DNA of 64,000 nucleotides from Oscillospiraceae bacterium (GTDB taxonomy: Bacteria; Bacillota; Clostridia; Oscillospirales; Acutalibacteraceae). A program made the position numbers and the translations under genes. Shown in pieces: positions 39,410 to 49,100 of the stretch (position 1 is the stretch's first letter; every line of letters begins with the position of its first letter). The DNA is taken from the NCBI GenBank assembly GCA_015066385.1, contig SVOJ01000015.1, forward strand, positions 1 to 64,000. Direction: 5' to 3'. The notes under the pieces are model-generated. The model saw only the letters and a list, made by a program, of their open reading frames with translations, searched no databases and was not told the DNA's origin.

Positions 39410-40891
39410 ATGGACACTCGTTTCGCTATTTCCGATTACCATGACACTACGGCTGTCAACAAGGCACTTGATGAACTCATTGCAAAGCCGATTTATTCGG
39501 TCAGCAAAGAAGCTCTTGCCGCTTATGTTGACAACTATTTCGAAGCAAAGTGTGCAACTTCCAAGGCAATGATCTCAGAGGCCCGCGAAGTTATTCCCGG
39601 CGGCGTTCAGCACAACCTTGCTTTCAACTATCCGTTCCCGCTTGTATTCACAAAGGCAGAAGACTGCTTCCTTTATGATATCGACGGCAACAAGTATTTT
39701 GACTTCCTGCAGGCAGGCGGCCCGACCGTTCTCGGCTCCAACCCGCCCCAGATTCGTGAACAGGTTATCGACCTTTTGAACACCTGCGGTCCTTCTACCG
39801 GTCTGTTCCATGAATTTGAATACAAACTTGCAAAGAAAATCTCTGATTCCGTTGAAACGGTTCAGATGTTCCGTATGCAGGGTTCCGGCACAGAAGCTTG
39901 CATGACAGCGGTTCGTGTTGCTCGTCTTGCAACAGGCAAAAAGAATATCATTAAAATGGGCGGTGCCTACCACGGTTGGTCTGACCAGCTCGGTTACGGC
40001 ATTCGTGTTCCCGGTTCCAAATTCACACAGGCAAACGGTGTTCCGCTTTATCTGTTCAAGCATACGCAGGAATTTTTCCCCAATGACCTGGAAGACCTCG
40101 AAAGAAAGCTCAGAGCAAACCAGTTTAAAGGCGGCACGGCTGCTGTCTTTATTGAACCGGTCGGTCCCGAAAGCGGTACAACTCCGCTTGATTTCGACTT
40201 CAACAAAGGCGTTGAAAGACTTTGCCGCAAATACGGCGCATTGCTTATCTTCGATGAAGTCGTTACCGGCTTCCGTATCGGCATGGCAGGTGCCCAGGGT
40301 TACTTCGGCGTATCTCCCGACCTGACCATTTTCGGCAAGGTTATCGCAGGCGGCTATCCGGGTGCAGGCGGCGTCGGCGGCAAGAAGGAATACATGAAGT
40401 ATCTCGGTGCCGGTCTTGATGATTCCGGCATGAAGATCAAAAAGGCATTTACCGGCGGCACCATGACTGCCAATCCGCTTTCCTGCTGTGCAGGTTACTA
40501 CACTCTCGAAGAAATCGACCGCACCAATGCTTGCCAGAAGGCTGGTCAGATGGGTGACCGTCTTACCAAGGGCTTGCAGGAACTCATCCGCAAGTACAAC
40601 CTTCCCTTCGTAGCATTCAACGAAGGCTCCATCTGCCATCTTGAAACCGTCGGCACCATGCACTTCTCCATCAACTGGAAGAAGCCGTGGACCATCCCCG
40701 GTGTCATCAAGGCAACCGATGTACGCAAGGCTGAAATGACCCACATGGGTGCTGCTTACATGGCAGAAGGTCTTGTAACGCTTGCAGGCAGCCGTCTGTA
40801 TACCAGTGCTGCTTACACACCTGAACTCATTGACGAAGCACTGACCAGATTCGACAAGGTCTTTGCAACGGTTGAACTTCTCAACAAATAA
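39410..40891 (+). CDS. Class-III aminotransferase, second copy
   Basis: 493-residue GSA-aminotransferase-like PLP enzyme. It keeps the core segments DCFLYDIDGNKYFDFLQAGG, GSGTEACMTAVRVARLATGK, YHGWSDQLGYG (about 200), the PLP Asp in ALLIFDEVVTGFRIGMAG and the Schiff-base Lys in LTIFGKVIAGGYPGAGGVGG near 312. It is about 60 residues longer at the N-terminus than usual aminomutases (KALDELIAKPIYSVSKEALA region). It probably aminates or deaminates a substrate different from that of the minus-strand copy. It begins the plus-strand operon with the tandem aldolase, 11 nt before it. Confidence 0.92.
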   Translation: MDTRFAISDYHDTTAVNKALDELIAKPIYSVSKEALAAYVDNYFEAKCATSKAMISEAREVIPGGVQHNLAFNYPFPLVFTKAEDCFLYDIDGNKYFDFLQAGGPTVLGSNPPQIREQVIDLLNTCGPSTGLFHEFEYKLAKKISDSVETVQMFRMQGSGTEACMTAVRVARLATGKKNIIKMGGAYHGWSDQLGYGIRVPGSKFTQANGVPLYLFKHTQEFFPNDLEDLERKLRANQFKGGTAAVFIEPVGPESGTTPLDFDFNKGVERLCRKYGALLIFDEVVTGFRIGMAGAQGYFGVSPDLTIFGKVIAGGYPGAGGVGGKKEYMKYLGAGLDDSGMKIKKAFTGGTMTANPLSCCAGYYTLEEIDRTNACQKAGQMGDRLTKGLQELIRKYNLPFVAFNEGSICHLETVGTMHFSINWKKPWTIPGVIKATDVRKAEMTHMGAAYMAEGLVTLAGSRLYTSAAYTPELIDEALTRFDKVFATVELLNK

Positions 40892-40902
40892 GAGGTAAAG
40901 CA

Positions 40903-42126
40903 ATGGATATTCTCGAAGCAAAATTGGCTGTCATTGAGGCAGGAAAACAACTTGTCAAATGCGGCCTGATTGCCCGTACATGGGGCAATGTCAGTTGCCG
41001 TGTCAGCGACACACATTTTGTAATCACCCCCAGCGGACGGGAATACAATGCCCTGACTCCCGATGAAATTGTTCTTGTCAGCATTGCAGACTGCACCTAT
41101 GACGGCGACGTCAAACCGTCTTCCGAAAAGGGCATTCATGCATCCTGCTACAGACTTCGCCCCGAATGCAACTTCGTTATTCACACCCATCAATTGTATG
41201 CCTCCATGGCAGGTCTTGCAGGACTTGACATTCAGGTCAAAGACGAAAAAAGTGCCGCCATTCTCGGCACCTCGATTCCTGCGGCCGCTTACGGTCTGCC
41301 CGGCACAGGGAAGCTTAAAAAGGGTGTCAGTGATGCTATCGCCCGTTCAGACGGCAATGCCGCATTGATGCTTCATCACGGTGCTGTTTGCCTTGGTACG
41401 GACATGGACAACGCATTCAGTGTAGCCATGGAACTTGAAGAAGTCTGCAAGAAGTTCCTGCTTGACCGTTATGCAACGGTTACAGGTAACACGGCTGACA
41501 GTTTCACATCGTTGAGCAACTACATTGCCGAAACGCTGAAAAAGGGTGACATCAAAGCGGCAGACTTCCCCGCTTTCATCTCCGAACGCGAGGGGGACAC
41601 CATGCTGATGACTCCCGCAGACGGCGGCGACAGTGTACGTATCCGTCTTTGCGACGGCGCACCGCTTGACACGGGTGCTGTCTATCCCTCTTCCGCCCAA
41701 TTGCATCTTGCCGTTTACAACAAGCGCGAAGATGTAAATGCGATCATACACAACAAGCAGGAAGATGTGGTTGCCGTTTCTTCCATCGGCAAAACGGTAA
41801 AGCCCTTCCTTGATGACTTCGCACAGATCGTTGGTGTTACCGCACGTTGTGCAACATTCGACCCGAACAACACACAGAAAACGGCGAAAAAGGTTGTCAA
41901 GAAACTAAAAGGTCGCAATGCGGTTCTGTTGAAGGACAACGGTGCACTTTGTGCAGGTTCCGGCATGAGCGACGCACAGGCAATTGAAATGGTCGCTGAA
42001 AAGGGATGTCAGTCATTCGTGGCAGCAAACATTTTAGATATGGGGAAATCGGCCATTAAAGGCTATGAATGTGCTTTGATGCGTCTTGTTTACAAGATGA
42101 AATATTCAAAGCAGGCAGAGAAATAA
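40903..42126 (+). CDS. Tandem class-II aldolase/adducin-family protein
   Basis: 407-residue protein of two aldolase-type domains. The first (1-205) keeps the metal site: CNFVIHTHQLYASMAGLAG (HxH near residue 92) and AALMLHHGAVCLGTD with the third His, with Glu at PSSEKGIHAS. The second (about 225-400) has the same folds but degenerate ligands: NAIIHNKQEDVVAV where HxH is HxK and VLLKDNGALCAG where His is lost. The N-terminal half is probably catalytic (aldol cleavage or epimerisation of a sugar phosphate) and the C-terminal half structural or substrate binding. Directly downstream of the aminotransferase gene, therefore in the same pathway. Confidence 0.9.
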   Translation: MDILEAKLAVIEAGKQLVKCGLIARTWGNVSCRVSDTHFVITPSGREYNALTPDEIVLVSIADCTYDGDVKPSSEKGIHASCYRLRPECNFVIHTHQLYASMAGLAGLDIQVKDEKSAAILGTSIPAAAYGLPGTGKLKKGVSDAIARSDGNAALMLHHGAVCLGTDMDNAFSVAMELEEVCKKFLLDRYATVTGNTADSFTSLSNYIAETLKKGDIKAADFPAFISEREGDTMLMTPADGGDSVRIRLCDGAPLDTGAVYPSSAQLHLAVYNKREDVNAIIHNKQEDVVAVSSIGKTVKPFLDDFAQIVGVTARCATFDPNNTQKTAKKVVKKLKGRNAVLLKDNGALCAGSGMSDAQAIEMVAEKGCQSFVAANILDMGKSAIKGYECALMRLVYKMKYSKQAEK

Positions 42127-42135
42127 ATGACACAA

Positions 42136-42169
42136 CGGCACCGCGACACATTTTGCGGTTGCGGTGCCG
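42136..42169 (+). other. GC-rich hairpin between aldolase and TetR genes
   Basis: CGGCACCGC (42136-42144) and GCGGTGCCG (42161-42169) form a perfect 9-bp stem without a T-tract. It could partly stop transcription or stabilise the operon mRNA. Confidence 0.5.
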
Positions 42170-42200
42170 CATTGATTTGAAGTCAGGGAGAGAAAATAAA

Positions 42201-42791
42201 ATGTCAGAAGAAAGAAAAGCCGAATACAAAAACGCAATACGTTCCAGGCAATTGATCAAAAATGCTTATGTCGCCTTGCTGAATGAAAAAGATGTAAACA
42301 AAATCACCGTTACGGATATTATCGGCAGAGCAGGCATTTCCCGCGGAACATTTTATGCCCACTATGCAGATGTGAGAGATCTTTACACAAGACTTGAACA
42401 GGATGCAATCAGAACTATTCTTAATATTATTGATGAAACGGGAATTTTTAATTTCTATGAAAATCCGTATCCAACACTTGAATACAATCTGCGCCTTCTT
42501 GAAAAAAACAAAGAATATTACCGCCTTCTGCTCACATCCTGTGTAGGATGCACTTTTATTCAGAAGCTCAGCGATGACTTCGCGACCCGCTTTGTTCCAC
42601 TTTTTATGGAACGATTCAGCAACATCAATGCAGAAATCTTCCGCAGTTATATCAGTTTTGCATCCAGTGGTGTGCGCGGCATGATCTTCCGTTGGCTTGA
42701 CGGCACATTAAATCTGTCTGCACTGCAATGCGCACAACTGATGTCTGATATGCTTCTCGGCGCAAAACCCACTGAACTGAAAGATAATTAA
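42201..42791 (+). CDS. TetR/AcrR-family regulator
   Basis: 196-residue regulator. N-terminal helix-turn-helix: NKITVTDIIGRAGISRGTFY and AHYADVRDLYTRLEQDA. The C-terminal half (80-190) is a helical ligand domain with FMERFSNINAEIFRSYISFA near 140. ATG 42201 is preceded by GGGAGAG. It lies 74 nt after the aldolase gene and ends the plus-strand unit. Together with the TetR gene at 31665-32240 it frames the region of the two aminotransferases. Ligand unknown. Confidence 0.9.
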   Translation: MSEERKAEYKNAIRSRQLIKNAYVALLNEKDVNKITVTDIIGRAGISRGTFYAHYADVRDLYTRLEQDAIRTILNIIDETGIFNFYENPYPTLEYNLRLLEKNKEYYRLLLTSCVGCTFIQKLSDDFATRFVPLFMERFSNINAEIFRSYISFASSGVRGMIFRWLDGTLNLSALQCAQLMSDMLLGAKPTELKDN

Positions 42792-42805
42792 ATCATACAT
42801 GAATT

Positions 42806-42845
42806 CCCATCCGAAAAAAACGATTTTTTTCGGATGGGCCTTTTT
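42806..42845 (+). terminator. Terminator after the TetR gene
   Basis: CCCATCCGAAAAAAA (42806-42820) and TTTTTTTCGGATGGG (42824-42838), perfect 15-bp stem with a 3-nt loop, followed by CCTTTTT. Confidence 0.9.
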
Positions 42846-42916
42846 ATATCATAAACTCTGCACCACCTCTTCCCTCGCGCATAGTATGAATTGAGGGCAC
42901 GAAGGGAGGGAAAAAG

Positions 42917-43060
42917 ATGAACTTTCTGGGTAACAACTGCTGGATCATTCTTCTGATCGTTATCATTCTTCTCGGTTCTGACGGTTGCGGTTGCAACAAC
43001 GGCAATGGTTGTGGTTGCAACAATGGTTGTGGTTGCAACAACGGTTGCGGTTGCAACTAA
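42917..43060 (+). CDS. 47-residue membrane-anchored Cys/Gly/Asn-repeat microprotein
   Basis: A 47-codon frame from ATG 42917 to TAA 43058-43060 with an outstanding ribosome site (GGGAGGG, 7 nt upstream). Residues 9-20 (WIILLIVIILLG) form a short membrane helix. The remainder consists of repeats of GCGCNN, giving nine Cys in about 24 residues (DGCGCNNGNGCGCNN and GCGCNNGCGCN). It was identified by eye. It resembles the cysteine-rich microproteins of Clostridia that are sometimes named chorion-class high-cysteine proteins by similarity, function unknown. The repeats might bind metal or form a disulfide-rich surface layer. Own terminator directly after. Confidence 0.78.
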   Translation: MNFLGNNCWIILLIVIILLGSDGCGCNNGNGCGCNNGCGCNNGCGCN

Positions 43061-43087
43061 AGAACACAAAATCATAGCATAAAAAAA

Positions 43088-43118
43088 GACACCTCGGTAA
43101 AACCGAGGTGTCGATTTT
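43088..43118. terminator. Bidirectional terminator
   Basis: GACACCTCGG (43088-43097) and CCGAGGTGTC (43103-43112), perfect 10-bp stem with a 5-nt loop, T/A-runs on both sides. Serves the Cys-rich microprotein gene and the giant MBG gene. Confidence 0.9.
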
Positions 43119-43121
43119 TTA

Positions 43122-46100
43122 TCAGCCGGTCATACTGCCGAACAACTGGGAGATGGATGCAAAGATCTTATAGAAGAATGCCCAGATCTTCTGCCAGAAG
43201 GTCATCTTGACTTCTTCAATGGGAGCATCGGAAACTGCAATCGCATTGCAAGAATACGGAGCCGTATTATGCACGGTTACGGCACAGGCGATGTAGTAAT
43301 CCACATCATTGTCGGTCAATGTGTAGCTGATGCCTTCTGCAAGTTTGACACCTGTATAGATGCTGTCGCCTGCATTCTTGAGTCTGTACCATTCATAGAT
43401 AATATGCGGTGCGGCATCATCGTCAATGGCAGAGGTAACGACATAGACCGTTTCGCCCGCTCTCTGTGCACCCGAAAGAGCCGCAGCAACTGCCAGCGGT
43501 TTCTTTTCAACCGTCAGGGTGATATAAGCCGTCAGTGTTGCATAGTTTGCGCTGTCGGTCGGAACGAATTCAACCTTATAAACATCACTGAACACACCAT
43601 GTGCAACAGGATAGGTGGATGCATTTTCAAGACGGAACGTGCCGTCACCTTCTTTGGCACTGGTAAATACAGCAGTGGACAGCGGAGAACCGTAAATCAC
43701 GGTTGCCGTTGTGGGCATAAGAACATTCAGCGGTTTTGCTTTGAGAATTTCAACGGTCAGCTCATTCGGATTTACAACAAGAACATAGTTGCCTGCAGCA
43801 GAACCGGTAAGAACAGGAGCGGTATAGTTGACAGCACGTGTGCCTGCGGCATTATTTTCAACCGTACCGGTAGCAGCATAAGAAGCAAGGTTTACATTGC
43901 CCTTATCGGGAGCATAAATATTTGTCAATTCGCTGAAGTTGATAGCAACATCATAGTTAGATGCCGAGAAGTTACGTTCCGCAACGGTTGCATTGGTGTA
44001 AACCGGACGCGGATTGACTGTTACAAGCCCCTGCACATAACGGAAATCATAGTTTTCACCGGAGAAGTAACCGGTTACGGTAACGGGATATCCTTCTGCA
44101 CGGACGGGAGAACCAAGATCATAAGCACAGTTTACAATTGCATAACCCGTAGCCACGGAAGCAAGGGTATCTGCACCGGTAAGCCCCGAAACAGTATATG
44201 CATAAGTAGGTGCGGGATCACCGTAAGTCAGCGTGTAACTTGTTGCGGTGATAACAACCTGCGCTTTGTTGATAACAAGAGTAACCTCTTTGGTAACAGT
44301 TGCATAGTTGACCGTATCAGCAGGCATAAAGACTGCGGTATAAGTCTGCGTACCGGCACCGGGTTTTACGTTGCCGTTGACCCAACTCCAACGGGAATCG
44401 CCGAGAGAAATATCATCCAGCGTTCTGCCGCTGTCATAGGTCAGAATGCCGATTTCAGGCATCGGATAATCCGGTGTTGCCTTGTCAATGAGAACAGTCA
44501 GAGTATCGAGGTTGGTAACATTCCACTTGTAGTTTGCGGCCTTGGAACCGGCAAGGGAGATACTGCCGTCAGCAACGATAACATTCTGCAGGCCTGCCGT
44601 GTCGCTTGCAACGGAACCGATTGCAGGATTGAAGTAAACATCAGCATCGGTATCGCCTGCGGCAAGTGTGGTCAGATCCATATCGAATACGATTTCCACT
44701 GTCGTATTGCCTGCTTCATATTCACGTGTTGCAGCAACCGCGACCGCGTTGAGTTCTTTTGCGGTGATCACACCTGCATCTGCATTGATAACATTGACAT
44801 TCAGAACATAGTTGTCTTTGGAGTCGCCGATCAGTGCCGCATTACCGACAGTGACAGCTTTGCCTGTACCGACATTGGCATTATCAAAGTAATACGTCGC
44901 ATTGGCGGCATCGAAGGAAACCCTGTCTGCCCCCGAAGCGGTATTGATTGCGCCGTTTACAATATCGGTGCTCTTTGCAGTTGCAACGTTTGTACCATCG
45001 TATTCCTTATCGGCAACCGTAACATTGACATCAAATACGGCGGGAGCAATGGTGAATGTGCCAAGTGAAATATTGGCTGCGGGAGCATAAATCTTCTGAC
45101 TGCCGACATAGGTCTGGCCGTCACGTTCTTCAACAGACAAAGTTCCGAAATTATCGGGCAATGCGATATCCACGGTCACACCGTAGGTGCCGGCATTGGT
45201 CGGAATGGTAGCGGAGCCGTTGTACTTAACAGTAATGTTACCCATGAGCACTTCGGAATTGCTCTTATTGGAAACCGTAACCCCCTGCTGAGTTGCATTG
45301 TAGGTCTTGTTTTCAAGCCCTGCAATGGTCAGAATGGTGTCGAGATCTGCAATGCTCAATGTGCGGGATGCTGTGACGGAGTTGCTTGCGGATCCGGTGT
45401 AAGGACCTGCAGCAGTCACGGTCAGCACGATTACATCATTTTCGTTTTCAACCGTGTAGGTGGTCGCGTTGGACTTGACGGTGCCGTTTACCGTCCAGGT
45501 GAAAATGTAGTTTTCACTTGTGGCGGGATACATAGCACTCAGGTCTGCGGTCAGTTCCTGACCAGCCATCGGATACCCGGTAATCAGCGGAGCACCCGTG
45601 ATTGCGCATTTTTCGATGGTCAGTACCACTCTTTGATTGTTGAGAACATTATAGTTTACGGTATCATCCGGAACAAATGTAGCGGTGTAAACAATAACTT
45701 CCTGGTTGTACGGATTGGAGCTGTAAGGCGGTTTTGCATCAGCTGCATCAAAGACGAATTTACCGTCGACAGTGGCTGTGAAATCAGAGAAAACTGCATC
45801 AGCAAGCACGGATCCGAAGGGCAGTGTTGCGGTAGGATATGCGATAATTTCGGGATTGATTTTATTGACAATGATCGTACCCGACTTGGTGGTAATGCGG
45901 TAGTTTTCGGCAATAATACCCGAGAAGTCGAAGTAGTAAGCATAACCGCCGTCCACAACGGGAGAACCTGCCATGTAATTTGTATCGGCAACAGGTTCGC
46001 CGATACCTGCCTGCGCAAGTGTGGTTTCGCCATGTACAAGTCCCGTCAGCGTGTAAGCAGTACTGAGGTCTACGCTTTCATTGTAGTTGACGTTGATGGT

Positions 46101-49100
46101 CTTACCTGCGACAACAAGTTCAGCCTTTTCAACTTTCAGCGTACCGCTCATAAAGGTAATCTGATAGTTGGGGGACTTATCTTCTGCAAGCATGTCGACG
46201 GTAATGGTATAGGTGCCTACCTTATAATTGTTGTTGTAATTATAATCGGAAGTGAAGATATAGTCGGGAGCAGAACCGTCCTTGGTCAGCGAGTTGGGCG
46301 TGTCCGAACCGACAAAGTCATCAGAATAAGTAACCGTATGTGTACCGAAGGTAACAGCATCAAATCTGTCGCCGTAGGTAATCACAGCATTGTCTGCGGT
46401 AACAAAGATGGTCTTGGGTGAAACAGTAATCAGACCGTCATCAACAATCAGATTGTAGTTGCCGCTGACATCCTTGTAATTTACGTTGTTCAGAGCTACA
46501 ACATAACCTTCTGCGGTAACGCCGTCAAACTGATCGTAGGTGGTGGACGGATAAATATTACCCGAAGTTACAACCTGTCTGATATCGAATGCGGTATCAG
46601 TTGCACAGGTATATGTATACTGTGTCAGGTCAGGTCTGGGATCGCCATAAGTCAGATTTGCATTGTAGGTGATATGAACATCGGAAGCGAGAATTTCAAC
46701 AGGAATTTCAACCGTGTAGTTCAGGTAGTTTACACTGTCATCGGGCTCAAAGACAGCCGTGTAAGTATCCACAAGAACCTGCGGGTTGGTTCCGGGGGCT
46801 TCCCATTTCCACATACCTGCAATTTCGGGGGTATAATCGTTGCTGTTGAGATTGATATCACTCAGTTTACCGTTGTAAGTATAATAACGGACACCGGTAA
46901 CGGTCGGGACAGTAACATCGGGCAGAGCCTTTATGATTTCAACCATCGGCTTTGCCGCACCGTTTTCAAAATTGAGGAAAGCAACGGTGTAATTCATGGC
47001 ATCCGCACCGCCAAGTGCATTGGTAGCAGTTGCTTTGTCAACATTTTCAACATACTGCATGCCGACCGTGTTATTGGTCAGATCACCCGTTACGGAAGAG
47101 ATGGAAACGAGGTCACCTTCGAAGATTCCGTCGGTAATAGTCAGTTCCACAACTGCAGTATTGTCAGTGGGATCATAAGCACGGCTCTGTGCCACCGCAG
47201 AAACGGTCAACGGACGTGCAGTAACGGCAAGGGATGCATAGCCTGCCCCGTAATTATAAACTACATTATAATTGGAGAGGAATGTGGGAACGGTTGTCAG
47301 GTTGGGTTGAATATAATACGAACCTGCATTGATTTCCCCTGCAGAATAAGCAATGTAGTCCGAACCGGTATAATTGATGGTATAGGTAAGACCTGCAAGA
47401 ATCTGTGCAATCTTGCTTTCGTTAGCGGCATCATTTGCAACAAGACCGGAAACAACTGCACTGTAGGGGGTGCTGAATTCGGCATTGCCGTAAACAACAG
47501 CTGCAGCAGACGGTGTAATGGTCAAAGTGGCGGGAGTTACTGTATAAGAAACGGTGAAAGAGGTAGTCTGATAATTGGTAGTATCAGCACCGGGCTTCCA
47601 GAGGATATCCAGTTCAATACCGTTGCAGACATTCTTGTAAGAATCGGAATCGGCAATGCCGTTGGCAAATTCAAATGTACCCGCAATATATTCGTCTCTG
47701 ACACCCTTGGCCTGCATGGTCTTCAGCGACAGTTTGTCACCGAGTTTTTCACCGTAGGTCAGTGTCAGGCTGTTGATCAGGTCGCCTCTTTGCGCATACG
47801 CCTTGTTGATATTCAACGTAAATGAGGTGGTCAGTGTTTTTCTGTTTTTGGAATAAACCTGATCTTCGCGGGCAATATTTGTATCATCCGCCAAAGTGCA
47901 TGTAATAGTATATCGGCCTGCATTGACGGGCAGACCGTTTCCGACATCGGACGGATTTGCATTGTTGACATAAGAATAGGCAACAGACAACAGAGAGTTA
48001 TCTTCAACACCTGCAAGGTTGTAGTCTTCGGTCCAGACAATCTCGCTGTTGTTGGCATTTCTGATAGTCACATCAAATCCGGTGGTTTCATTGGGAACGG
48101 GAGAATATCCGGTGTATGTTACATTGACAACATTACCTGCACCGAATGTGGCGGCTACAGGACTTGCCTGCACTCTTACATAGTCGATGTAAACATAAAG
48201 AGTTGCATTGGAACCAACAGAATAAGTATAATCAGTATACTTTTTCGTCTGATTGTTCTCGGTATAAGTACCGTCAACGCCATTCTGAATTGAAGCACCG
48301 GTGGTTACAAAACGTTCTGCAACAAAATCATTATACCATGTTGTTACTGAACTCAATCTTGTTGCAACATTTATCTTTTTCCAGTAGTTCGAGTTGGCAG
48401 ATTCATACATTCTGACAGTCAGTTCGCCGTTTGCGGGAATGACATTGTTCTGCACAAGACTACCGTTGTGATACAACTCAGCCTTTTTGGTAATACGGGA
48501 ATCATCTGTACCGGACACAACAGCAGCGATCAGATTGTTCTTGCTGGTCTGCCAGAAACGATAAATCACATGTACACGGGTATTGTTCTGCGTGCCGTTG
48601 TAAATGGGAGCGCCGCGGTTGATGGTTTTGACAGCGGTACCGCCGGAAGAATTTGCGGCACCGGGAGCATGCAGATAACCGGTTTCGTCATAATAGCCAC
48701 CAGAAGAAGCTACGTTCTTGAGGGTATTGAAGGTTGATTCACTTCTGCCCGGGTTTATGACAGTAGGAAGCTTAAATTCTTTATCGACGGAAGAAACGGT
48801 ATATTGATTCAGCCCCGAGTTGGATGTTGCGGGATCATTCACTTTGATATAGAAATCACCGTCTGTAATGGTGGGATTCGCACCGTGATAAGCAACACCA
48901 CCGACATTCATTGTTGAATACTCTGTTCCCTTAAGACCGACACCGCTTCCATCATACTGACCGGAAGCTGTGAAATTACCACCATTGACTGTAATTTTCC
49001 CATTGGATGCAATACAATAAGATTCAACAACAGAATGCACATCTTCTGTATTATCCAACTGTGCATCATAGTAAGTTTCAGCATGAACCGTGACATTAGA

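Noticed and set aside
43269-45068. Long plus-strand frames opposite the MBG gene
   Set aside because: They are antisense to the repeats of the giant protein, have no ribosome site and give low-complexity Cys/Asn/Ile-rich sequence.
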